IMG/VR virus record: IMGVR_UViG_3300046002_007350
Coordinates: 1-22,213 of that record
From: a virus
Length of the DNA: 22,213 bases
Strand: one strand, 5' to 3'
Shown: in pieces, positions 1-6,628 of the stretch
How the letters are laid out: every line of letters starts with the position of its first letter
How positions within the stretch are numbered: position 1 is the first letter of the stretch
Made by a program: the position numbers and the translations under genes
The notes under the pieces: generated by a model
Databases searched by the model: none
What the model was told of the DNA's origin: nothing
The model's input: only the letters and a program-made list of their open reading frames with translations

Positions 1-1241
1 TTAACCGAGCTACATTAGCACAATCACCTACGACCAATCTTCCTGTAACGGCTTGGCAACTCGGCAACTTAGGATTAAGTGCCCAAACAATATATACAAG
101 TGGAACTATTTCACAAGTTGATTATACATTAGTTGCGGGCTTTGTGACAGATATTTTGAATCCTAATACAACTTCTATACCCGGTGGTATCTGGGATTTT
201 AATATATGGGGATATTCTAATGCTACTACTAATAATCCAACCGTATTACAAGCGGTAGTTTACATTTATGATGGAATAAATGCGCCTGTTTTACTTTCCA
301 CATCCAATGATGATACATTAACTAATAATGGAATATTTATTCAGCAGTCAATGTCGTGTTTAGTTCCACAGAAAACTGTATCATTATCTGATAGAATATA
401 TGTAGAAATTAGAGCAAAAGCAACTACCAATCATAAAACTGTAACATTGGCATTCGGAGATTATACTCCATCGCATCTACATACCACAATATCTTATGTC
501 GGAGGAACAGGGTTAGTAAAAGTTGTTGACGGGGTTACACAAACATCTGCTTCTCTTTTAGTTGACGTAGATGTTGCCTCTGCTGCAAATATAAATCAAT
601 CAAAGATTAGTGGTTTAACCACTGTTGTAGATAATGTAAATTCATCATATACCACTCTAAATACTCAAAGCGCAAATAACTTAAGCAATTATACTACTGT
701 TAATACTAATAGTGCTAACTGGAATTCAGTTTATTCTAATACCAATTCTAATAGTGCGAATAATATGTCGGTTTATTCCACTGTTAATACTAATTCAGCC
801 GTTCAATGGAATTATCAAGGAATCGACGTTAAATCATTAACTGGTAATTGGCAAAATACCTTTACTGATTTCTCTGTTCAGTCAGCTAATAACTTAAGCA
901 ATTATACTACGGTTAATTCTAATAGTGCTAACTGGTTAAGTAATTATACTAGTTTTAATACTCAGTCAGGAAACAATGCATCAGTTTATTCTTATGTTAA
1001 TAATAGTTCAGCGAATAATCTAAGTAATTATACTACTGTTAACACCTATTCTGCAACATGGAATGCAGGCGGAGGAAGCGGAATTGACACCGAAGTTAGA
1101 GCATTAACTTCAAATTGGCAACACACTTACTCAACAGTGTTGGCTAATAGCGCAACGTGGGGTACTGGTGGTAGCGGAGGAACTAATACAATAAACGTAG
1201 AAGATGCAAATGTTATTATTGCATTGTCGATGTTCATTTAA
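1..1241 (+). CDS. Repeat-rich tail fibre or adhesin protein, 5' end outside window
   Basis: The frame is open from the left window edge (first full codon at base 3) to the TAA at 1239-1241, so this is the C-terminal 412 codons of a longer protein. A GTG at 144 is in frame but sits inside continuous coding sequence and is not a convincing start. The first half looks beta-rich. From base 666 it carries 14-residue repeats of the type NSANNLSNYTTVNT, with a longer GIDVKSLTGNWQNT-type unit that recurs near the C-terminus as GIDTEVRALTSNWQHT. A Gly/Ser-rich linker precedes a short hydrophobic end. Low-complexity Asn/Ser/Thr repeats with regular hydrophobic positions are typical of trimeric phage fibre shafts. 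The exact role (fibre, collar fibre or other virion adhesin) is inferred. The stop overlaps the promoter-like octamer of the next gene. Confidence 0.7.
   Translation, partial: NRATLAQSPTTNLPVTAWQLGNLGLSAQTIYTSGTISQVDYTLVAGFVTDILNPNTTSIPGGIWDFNIWGYSNATTNNPTVLQAVVYIYDGINAPVLLSTSNDDTLTNNGIFIQQSMSCLVPQKTVSLSDRIYVEIRAKATTNHKTVTLAFGDYTPSHLHTTISYVGGTGLVKVVDGVTQTSASLLVDVDVASAANINQSKISGLTTVVDNVNSSYTTLNTQSANNLSNYTTVNTNSANWNSVYSNTNSNSANNMSVYSTVNTNSAVQWNYQGIDVKSLTGNWQNTFTDFSVQSANNLSNYTTVNSNSANWLSNYTSFNTQSGNNASVYSYVNNSSANNLSNYTTVNTYSATWNAGGGSGIDTEVRALTSNWQHTYSTVLANSATWGTGGSGGTNTINVEDANVIIALSMFI
666..1046 (+). repeat. Coding 42-bp tandem repeats of fibre shaft
   Basis: Seven 42-bp units encode the 14-residue motif (Q/N)SANxxSxYTxVNT. 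They lie at 666-707, 708-749, 750-791, 879-920, 921-962, 963-1004 and 1005-1046. An 87-bp non-canonical unit at 792-878 breaks the array. The units at 666 and 879 share a run of more than 20 identical bases, so recent duplication or recombination is plausible. Confidence 0.8.
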
Positions 1242-1248
1242 ATAAATA
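1241..1248 (+). promoter_or_regulatory. T4-late-like octamer AATAAATA
   Basis: AATAAATA begins on the last base of the preceding stop codon and ends 5 nt before the ATG at 1254. No Shine-Dalgarno sequence is visible between octamer and start. Confidence 0.5.
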
Positions 1249-1253
1249 CTTTC

Positions 1254-1604
1254 ATGCCTTCTTATTCTAAATTACCTTTATCTCAATCTGAAAACGGAAA
1301 ATCTATACTAATTTCTTTATCGGCTCTTCCGGGGAATTTAATACATACTGCGGTGAATACAACTACCGGAGCAGATGAAGTATGGTTATATGCATCTAAT
1401 ACAACAGCATCAGATAATATCACTACCATTTATTGGGGTAGTACCGCAACAAGTGATTTTTTATCACAGACTAATATCCAAGCATATGCAGGATTGACCC
1501 TACTCATTCCCGGTATTATTATTAATAATAGTTTACAGATATATGCATTAACCTCGTCTCCTAGTGCTGTTAATATCAGTGGATACATAAACAGAATTTC
1601 TTAA
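1254..1604 (+). CDS. Small beta-rich virion protein, function unknown
   Basis: A 116-aa protein starting MPSYSKLPLSQ. It has no signal peptide or membrane segment and contains alternating hydrophobic stretches such as ADEVWLYASN and TLLIPGIII, which suggest a compact beta sandwich. It lies between a fibre gene and an adhesin gene, 12 bases after the first and 2 bases before the second, so it is probably a small tail or fibre-associated structural protein. That role is inferred from context and no catalytic motif is visible. The start is supported by the AATAAATA octamer 5 nt upstream and by the tight spacing to the previous stop. Confidence 0.65.
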   Translation: MPSYSKLPLSQSENGKSILISLSALPGNLIHTAVNTTTGADEVWLYASNTTASDNITTIYWGSTATSDFLSQTNIQAYAGLTLLIPGIIINNSLQIYALTSSPSAVNISGYINRIS

Positions 1605-1606
1605 TT

Positions 1607-3961
1607 ATGAGCATTAGATACGGCCAGAAAGCAGCAACATCTGCGGATAAAATAATCTCATCCTCTTTCATGGGGTATAATAGATTTAATAATCTAAAAA
1701 AACCCATTGCGGCTGCAACTAGTACAGATCGTCCCACCGATTTGCTTGCACCACCTGTTATCTCTAGCGCAGAACAGAAGATTGCTTTGTTGGTTTTTAT
1801 ATCAAATGATTCATCTAATTTTTTAGCTTTTACCGTTGCAGGCAACTATACAGTTGATTGGGGAGATGGAACAGCACCACAAAACGTCTCATCTGGCGTC
1901 GCAGCACAATACTCCTATAATTTTGCAACATTTGATCCAACCAATTCTACTCTAACATCTGACGGTTTCAAGCAAGCATGGGTAATTATAACGCCACAAG
2001 GAGGCGCAAATATAACATCTGTAAATCTTCAGACCAGACACTCTTCCATGCTGGCGCTTAACTATTACAGTCAACCCATACACGAAATATATCTTTCTGC
2101 TCCAAATCTAACATCATTAACAATTGGGACAACAAGCGGTGCATCTACTATATATCCTAGACGTTGCAGATACATTAATTTTATCAATACAGGCACATTA
2201 ACCAGTTTTGCAAATTTACTATACAGCATGTATAGTTTGTTGCTAGTTGATGTTGGTGTAACAGCAGCAGTGACAAACATGTCAGGTATGTTTGCTTTTT
2301 GCTATAGTTTATTAGATGTTAGATTCAGTTCTAATGCAAATTTAGCAGGTTTGCTTAATGTTGCATCAATGTTTTATGATTGTCGTAGCTTATTAATAGC
2401 TCCACTATTTAATACAGCAGCAGTGACAAATATGAGCACTATGTTTTACCAATGTTATTCATTGGTGAGTGTACCGCTATATGATACCCGTAGCTGTATT
2501 AATATGAGTCAAATGTTTTATACTTGTTATAGTCTTAAAACAGTTCCAGCATTTAATACAGTTAGAGTAACAGACATGAGTAGTATGTTTTGGATTTGCA
2601 CTGGTTTGGTATCAGTACCATTATTCAATACAGTGGCTGTGACAACTATGAATAGTATGTTTTATCAATGTCATAGTTTGGAAACAGTACCATTATTTAA
2701 TACTATTGCTGTTACAACTATGAATAGTATGTTTTATCAATGCTACTCATTACAAAATGTTCCAGCTTTTAATGCAGCTAATGTATTGGCCATGAATAGT
2801 ATGTTTTTTGGCTGTTATTCGTTAATCAATGTTGAGTTGATTAATACTATTAAAGTAACAGATATGACTAGTATGTTTCAAAACTGCATTAGTTTAAAAA
2901 CAGTTCCTTTATTCAATACCATAGCTGTGACAGGAATGTCTAGTATGTTTAATTTTTGTGCCAGTTTAGTAACAGTTCCGTTATTTAATACTGGCGCTGT
3001 GACAACCATGAATAGTATGTTTTATAATTGTTTTAGTTTATCATCTGTACCTTTGTTTAATACAGCAAACGTTCTTAGTTTTGCTAGCATGTTTTATAGC
3101 TGTTATAGCTTAAGAAGCGTACCATTATTCAATACTATTAAAGTAACTTCATTTAACGGCACATTTAATAGCTGTGTCAGTTTAATGACTATTCCTGAAT
3201 TTAATACAATTGCTGCAACTGATATGACAAACATGGTTATTGCATGTTATAGCTTAACTACATTTCCCGCTATGAATTTGAATCTAGTAGGTGCTTTAAC
3301 ACTCACTAGCTGCTTTAGCTTGGCTACTTTTAATGCTACTAATTTAAGAGTCACCACATCTTTTAGCAATTGCAAATTTGCAAAAGATGCTCTTGAAACA
3401 ATCTTTACAAATTTAGGAACAGCACTTGTAGGCGCAACAAGAACCTTAACTATATCAAGTAACTGGGGTGCTCCAACACCAGTTTCACTAGCAGGCACCA
3501 CTGTAGCAGGGTCAAATGTTATAATAATGGCAAGCACCGTCGGATTATCGGCGGGTATGCAAGTTACAGGTACTAACACCAGTCTTACAACAGGCAGAGC
3601 TGTAACTTTCACAGATGCAGGAGATACTGTTAATTTAACTGCACATGGACTAAGCAACGGAGATGAAGTTTCTTTTTCAGTTATAACAACAACAACAGGT
3701 ATTGTAATTAACACAATATATTTTGTTGTTGAAGCTACTTCGGATACATTTCAAGTTGCTGCTACTCTCGGAGGGTCTGCGCTTCCATTAACAACAAACG
3801 GCTCTGGAACAGTTCGATATAATTCCACAATTGCGAGTATTATAGCTAATACCAGTGTCACAATGACTAGACCGATGGCAGGAAGTGCTTCCCAAACATT
3901 AGCGTTCCGTTTGTTAGGAACATATAAAGCATTACTTAAAGGTTTTGCAATAACAGGATAA
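1607..3961 (+). CDS. PKD-like / BspA-type leucine-rich-repeat tail adhesin
   Basis: A 784-aa protein with four visible parts. Residues about 58-150 contain a PKD-like segment with WGDG at 85-88. Residues about 206-588 are about 15 repeats, most of exactly 24 residues, of the form CxSLxxVPLFNT followed by xxVTxMxSMF. This matches the BspA-like (DUF285) leucine-rich repeat, with a Cys ladder. Residues about 630-662 and 738-765 resemble a GLSAGMxVTG small beta domain, interrupted by a segment (about 665-737) with the HGLSNGDEV pattern seen in phage tail proteins. The C-terminus, LLGTYKALLKGFAITG, is compact. PKD and BspA repeats are surface interaction modules, so host-receptor binding is the best inference. 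The gene follows the previous stop by 2 bases with no octamer or clear Shine-Dalgarno, suggesting co-transcription. Confidence 0.8.
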   Translation: MSIRYGQKAATSADKIISSSFMGYNRFNNLKKPIAAATSTDRPTDLLAPPVISSAEQKIALLVFISNDSSNFLAFTVAGNYTVDWGDGTAPQNVSSGVAAQYSYNFATFDPTNSTLTSDGFKQAWVIITPQGGANITSVNLQTRHSSMLALNYYSQPIHEIYLSAPNLTSLTIGTTSGASTIYPRRCRYINFINTGTLTSFANLLYSMYSLLLVDVGVTAAVTNMSGMFAFCYSLLDVRFSSNANLAGLLNVASMFYDCRSLLIAPLFNTAAVTNMSTMFYQCYSLVSVPLYDTRSCINMSQMFYTCYSLKTVPAFNTVRVTDMSSMFWICTGLVSVPLFNTVAVTTMNSMFYQCHSLETVPLFNTIAVTTMNSMFYQCYSLQNVPAFNAANVLAMNSMFFGCYSLINVELINTIKVTDMTSMFQNCISLKTVPLFNTIAVTGMSSMFNFCASLVTVPLFNTGAVTTMNSMFYNCFSLSSVPLFNTANVLSFASMFYSCYSLRSVPLFNTIKVTSFNGTFNSCVSLMTIPEFNTIAATDMTNMVIACYSLTTFPAMNLNLVGALTLTSCFSLATFNATNLRVTTSFSNCKFAKDALETIFTNLGTALVGATRTLTISSNWGAPTPVSLAGTTVAGSNVIIMASTVGLSAGMQVTGTNTSLTTGRAVTFTDAGDTVNLTAHGLSNGDEVSFSVITTTTGIVINTIYFVVEATSDTFQVAATLGGSALPLTTNGSGTVRYNSTIASIIANTSVTMTRPMAGSASQTLAFRLLGTYKALLKGFAITG
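2300..3370 (+). repeat. Coding 72-bp tandem repeats (BspA-like LRR)
   Basis: Each unit starts at a TGT/TGC cysteine codon. From 2381 to 3244 there are twelve units of exactly 72 bp without any indel (cysteine codons at 2381, 2453, 2525, 2597 and so on to 3245). The array begins with a longer degenerate unit at 2300 and ends with 66- and 60-bp units at 3245 and 3311. Two consecutive units share 29 identical bases (2642-2670 and 2714-2742), pointing to recent duplication or gene conversion inside the array. Confidence 0.9.
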
Positions 3962-3965
3962 TTTT

Positions 3966-4400
3966 ATGAATGATTTAGGATTTTACAAAAAAGACGGAAC
4001 ACAAATTCTCTATGCCCCAAATATCGTTGAGGGGCCAAATTATATGTTAACTATAGAGGATAAAGATAATTATTCTTATCCTGTGGATGGATGGATTTAT
4101 GCCACTTCATTAGACAATGCAATAAATATTTTCGCGGGATTACAAAATGGTTCAGGAGAGAATTGTTTTGAAGTTATTCCCGAAGGATTTTTTCTATCTA
4201 CAGATGATGTAAGTAGAAACGCTTTTACGCAAATGACTACCTTGATACAAGAAGCTTTGTCACTAGGTTTTATTGATAATAATACGCTGCAAACAATTAC
4301 AGACAGTCAGAGCAGAAAACAAACCCTGACAACTTTGAGATTTAGGCAGATTATGATTCAATATGGGTTTTATTATAAAAATCTATGGGATAATTATTAG
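3966..4400 (+). CDS. Hypothetical phage protein, 144 aa
   Basis: A soluble 144-aa acidic protein, not recognised with confidence. The N-terminal half is probably beta-rich and carries a GWIYATSLDNAINIF segment. The C-terminal half (about 75-144) is probably helical and ends in aromatic residues (YGFYYKNLWDNY). It starts 4 bases after the stop of the adhesin gene, with a GGAT sequence about 8 bases upstream that may act as a weak ribosome-binding site. It has no upstream octamer, so it is probably translated from the adhesin transcript. Context suggests a tail or fibre accessory such as a small subunit or assembly factor. This is inference only. Confidence 0.6.
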   Translation: MNDLGFYKKDGTQILYAPNIVEGPNYMLTIEDKDNYSYPVDGWIYATSLDNAINIFAGLQNGSGENCFEVIPEGFFLSTDDVSRNAFTQMTTLIQEALSLGFIDNNTLQTITDSQSRKQTLTTLRFRQIMIQYGFYYKNLWDNY

Positions 4401-4405
4401 TAGTA

Positions 4406-4413
4406 TATAAATA
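4406..4413 (+). promoter_or_regulatory. T4-late-like promoter octamer TATAAATA
   Basis: Exact match to the T4 late promoter octamer. It ends 10 nt before the ATG at 4424, the widest spacing in this window. Confidence 0.55.
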
Positions 4414-4423
4414 ATTACTATAC

Positions 4424-5059
4424 ATGGAAACATTATTAATTATTCAAGCATTAGTTGAGATTTTAGTTGGAATATCTGCACTTATAGGAGTTTTATGGGG
4501 TGGATGGAAATTAATAGTTAGCCCAATACGAAAGATACTAGATTATCAGAAAAATCATGAGACAGAGCAATTAGAAATTCGCAAAACATTAAACGAAGAG
4601 GTTTTACCTGTTATAAATTCATTAAAAAGGGAATTCTCTAAAAATGGAGGAAAGTCTATCAAGGATCAAATTAATCGTATCAGTGATGCAGTGGCTCTTG
4701 CTGAACTACGTTCTAAGATGATTGCTAGTAACCTACTAACCGCAGGTACATATGAATGTAGTCCAACCGGAGAATGTACATGGGTCAACAAAGCCCTATG
4801 TGAAATGTTTGGCCTCACATATGATGAATGTATGGGCAATGGATGGCTCACTGGTGTAGTAGGCGATGATCGTACATATGTATGGAAACAATGGAATGAA
4901 AGTATCTCTCTTGATATTCCTTATGAAGCCGAGTATCTAGTTTTAAATCATATCACCAATAAAAAAATCAAAGTACGAGCAACTGCTGTTGCCCATAAAT
5001 CAATTGATGGAAAGGTGCTGGGGTTCTATGGCACAATTATTCGTTTGGGGGATGTCTAA
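4424..5059 (+). CDS. Membrane-anchored PAS-domain protein
   Basis: A 211-aa protein in three parts. Residues about 4-32 form one hydrophobic, Gly-containing transmembrane segment (LVEILVGISALIGVLWGG) followed by the basic flank SPIRK. Residues about 35-100 are charged and helical, with an NGGKSIKDQINRI segment, and look like a coiled-coil linker. Residues about 101-211 have the layout of a PAS fold: GTYECSPTGECTWVNKALCE, then FGLTYDECMGNGWL, and a final strand pair with DGKVLGFYGTIIRL. No histidine kinase, GGDEF or other output domain follows, so it would be a stand-alone sensor or protein-binding module at a membrane. It is the last gene before a terminator. Possible roles include holin-like lysis control or membrane tethering, but none is shown by sequence. 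Confidence 0.7.
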   Translation: METLLIIQALVEILVGISALIGVLWGGWKLIVSPIRKILDYQKNHETEQLEIRKTLNEEVLPVINSLKREFSKNGGKSIKDQINRISDAVALAELRSKMIASNLLTAGTYECSPTGECTWVNKALCEMFGLTYDECMGNGWLTGVVGDDRTYVWKQWNESISLDIPYEAEYLVLNHITNKKIKVRATAVAHKSIDGKVLGFYGTIIRLGDV

Positions 5060-5089
5060 TATATTATTAAACTTTTCTATAATTATATC

Positions 5090-5112
5090 AGATACTTTTT
5101 TAGTATCTTTTT
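5090..5112 (+). terminator. Rho-independent terminator after the PAS gene
   Basis: A 7-bp stem AGATACT (5090-5096) / AGTATCT (5102-5108) encloses a TTTTT loop and is followed by a short T run. It lies 31 bases after the stop at 5059, between convergent genes. A second 6-bp hairpin, TCATCA/TGATGA (5112-5129), follows directly. It lacks a T run on either strand, so any role for the minus-strand operon is unclear. Confidence 0.65.
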
Positions 5113-5166
5113 CATCATTTTCCTGATGACCCTCTGTGTATAATACTAGTTCTAGAAAATTCATAT

Positions 5167-5463
5167 TTATTTTTTATTTCTTCTACGAAGTCTTTTTTGT
5201 CTGCGTATTTGAGCGCGGCGTATATCCTTACACTCTTCATATGCACCTGTTCCCGGTCTAGGATTTCTCAGACATTTAGTATAGTCGAATGAACCATCTT
5301 TATGTCCCCAATAAATTCTTTTAAAACCCGGTGAATACGGGTTTTCACGACAAGCCATGAAACGGTATCCCGACTTATCGCTTAATTGGCGAAGAGACGG
5401 ACCCTGACATCTTTTGGCTTCTGTTAAGATTTCTTGAACAAATTTATCAAACTCTGGAGTCAT
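5167..5463 (-). CDS. Small Arg/Lys-rich protein with capsid-targeting-like N-terminus
   Basis: A 98-aa protein with a very basic C-terminus (CKDIRRAQIRRQKRLRRRNKK region, residues about 77-98), suited to nucleic-acid binding. The N-terminus, EFDKFVQEILTEAKR, forms a short amphipathic helix ending in LTE-A. This resembles the capsid-targeting sequence of T4 internal proteins, whose end is cut by the gp21 prohead protease after (L/I)xE. The middle part contains several aromatic and Cys residues (MACRENPYSP, GFKRIYWGHKDGSFDYTKC). It could be an internal head protein that binds packaged DNA; this is inferred. The start is supported by the AATAAATA octamer 5 nt upstream. It is the last gene of the minus-strand block. 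Confidence 0.65.
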   Translation of the reverse strand: MTPEFDKFVQEILTEAKRCQGPSLRQLSDKSGYRFMACRENPYSPGFKRIYWGHKDGSFDYTKCLRNPRPGTGAYEECKDIRRAQIRRQKRLRRRNKK

Positions 5464-5468
5464 ATGTG

Positions 5469-5476
5469 TATTTATT
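5469..5476 (-). promoter_or_regulatory. T4-late-like octamer AATAAATA
   Basis: On the minus strand it ends 5 nt before the ATG of the 98-aa gene (5463). It overlaps the stop codon of the endonuclease gene at 5475. Confidence 0.5.
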
Positions 5477-6575
5477 ATTTTATATTAAAATTATTTAAAT
5501 AATCTTGAAATGCTCCAAAATCATTATCTAATAATATATAATAACGCTTCCCTGACAATTCCGTAAAATGTTTTTTCATTTCATTCTTCTCTGTACCCTG
5601 TTTATTATATATCCATGTTGACTTTATCTCTACGATCAAATTTAAACTTTTAATATAGAAATCTGGATAATAAAAATGTTTTGTTTTATCGGAAAAATAT
5701 TCTATTCGAGACGGTTTATAGTCAATATCATCAACATTGAATATTTTATTATCAAAGATATAATCTAAAAATTGTGGTTCATAGCCTCGTAGATATATTT
5801 TCTCGTTATTAGGTAATATATATTCTTTCCTTTTACCCGAACTGGAAAAGAATTTAGCCACATATTCTGGATTATTGAAATTATTTAATCGAACTTCTTT
5901 AGGAGTTCTTAATTTTAAATCCGTGTTCTGTAATATTTTTGTTATTTTAGGGGCAGAACAGTTATATAACTTAGCTAATTCTACAGTGTTTTTACCGTCA
6001 ATATATAATTGCTTAATTATGTCTATTTCTCCGTTGTTAAACTTTTTTAAATTATGCGTCCTATATGATACATTATTTTTTTCTAATATTAATGATATAA
6101 CGGAACTCGTGCAATTAAACATTTTTGCTATATGTTTAATTGGGTGGTTACTGTTGAAAAGTTTTATTATCTCTTCTGATTTTTCCATTAACGAATTAGG
6201 GGGGAGTTTAAGATTTTTCTCAATTTTAAATAAATTATTTTTTCGTATATATTGTTTCAATACATTAATGGTTACATTTAATTTTTCAGCAATTTGTCTA
6301 TTATACATTCCAGCATTTCGTAATGAAATATATTCATCGAGAGATATTTTGGCCCACTCGGCTTTTTTGATATGCCACTCATTTCTATCCAATTTTTTTC
6401 GAATATTATTATACTCTAATAAATTAACTATATGGACATAGCTTTTTATATTTAAAATTTTTGCTATTTGAGGTATCGGGGTTTGTTTATGATACAAGTC
6501 TATAATAAGTTTTATTTGATCTTCTTTAATTATTTTACAATTTGGATATAATTTATATTGAGGCAATAGTTGCAT
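5475..6575 (-). CDS. Freestanding homing-type endonuclease (HTH repeats + PD-(D/E)xK)
   Basis: A 366-aa protein. The N-terminal two thirds contain about four helix-turn-helix-like repeats: IPQIAKILNI (about 21-60), NRQIAEKLNV (77-115), IKHIAKMFNC (131-173) and TVELAKLYNC (181-224). These are probable sequence-specific DNA-binding modules. The C-terminal domain carries a PD-(D/E)xK nuclease core: E266 in RGYEPQFLDYI, then YYPDFYI with D305, then LIVEIKS with E316 and K318. This combination is typical of phage homing endonucleases related to very-short-patch-repair-type or Holliday-resolvase-type nucleases. The gene looks more AT-rich than its neighbours and stands alone between virion genes. 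Its own ACTAAATA octamer lies 7 nt before the start. All catalytic residues appear intact, so it may be active. Confidence 0.8.
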   Translation of the reverse strand: MQLLPQYKLYPNCKIIKEDQIKLIIDLYHKQTPIPQIAKILNIKSYVHIVNLLEYNNIRKKLDRNEWHIKKAEWAKISLDEYISLRNAGMYNRQIAEKLNVTINVLKQYIRKNNLFKIEKNLKLPPNSLMEKSEEIIKLFNSNHPIKHIAKMFNCTSSVISLILEKNNVSYRTHNLKKFNNGEIDIIKQLYIDGKNTVELAKLYNCSAPKITKILQNTDLKLRTPKEVRLNNFNNPEYVAKFFSSSGKRKEYILPNNEKIYLRGYEPQFLDYIFDNKIFNVDDIDYKPSRIEYFSDKTKHFYYPDFYIKSLNLIVEIKSTWIYNKQGTEKNEMKKHFTELSGKRYYILLDNDFGAFQDYLNNFNIK

Positions 6576-6582
6576 ATATCAA

Positions 6583-6590
6583 TATTTAGT
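6583..6590 (-). promoter_or_regulatory. T4-late-like octamer ACTAAATA
   Basis: A two-mismatch variant of TATAAATA on the minus strand, ending 7 nt before the endonuclease ATG at 6575. Confidence 0.4.
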
Positions 6591-6628
6591 GGAAAATATG
6601 AATACGTGTAACAAAAAAGGAAGGAGGG

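Noticed and set aside
144-1241. GTG at 144 as the start of the first gene
   Set aside because: The same frame is open to the left edge with protein-like sequence and no octamer or ribosome-binding site precedes the GTG, so the gene starts outside the window.
2300-3370. CRISPR-like array (regular 72-bp period)
   Set aside because: The repeats are in frame, encode a BspA-like solenoid and have no spacer structure.
3247-3714. 155-aa minus-strand reading frame
   Set aside because: Antisense shadow of the repeat adhesin, with Val/Leu-rich low-complexity content and no upstream signal.
1607-3961. Diversity-generating retroelement target
   Set aside because: No reverse transcriptase, template repeat or adenine-biased variable region was seen in the window. 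The variation is between tandem units.
4121-4128. Internal AATAAATA in the 144-aa gene as a promoter
   Set aside because: No start codon with a plausible gene follows. It shows that the octamer can occur by chance in AT-rich coding sequence.
5112-5129. TCATCA/TGATGA hairpin as the terminator of the minus-strand operon
   Set aside because: On the minus strand it is followed by A residues, not T, so the terminator signature is missing.
5875-6441. 188-aa plus-strand reading frame with hydrophobic sequence, like a membrane protein
   Set aside because: It lies fully antisense to the endonuclease gene, which has intact motifs. Its hydrophobicity follows from the AT-rich complement.
5475-6575. HTH-repeat protein as a transcription regulator
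   Set aside because: The C-terminal PD-(D/E)xK core with all acidic and Lys residues points to a nuclease.
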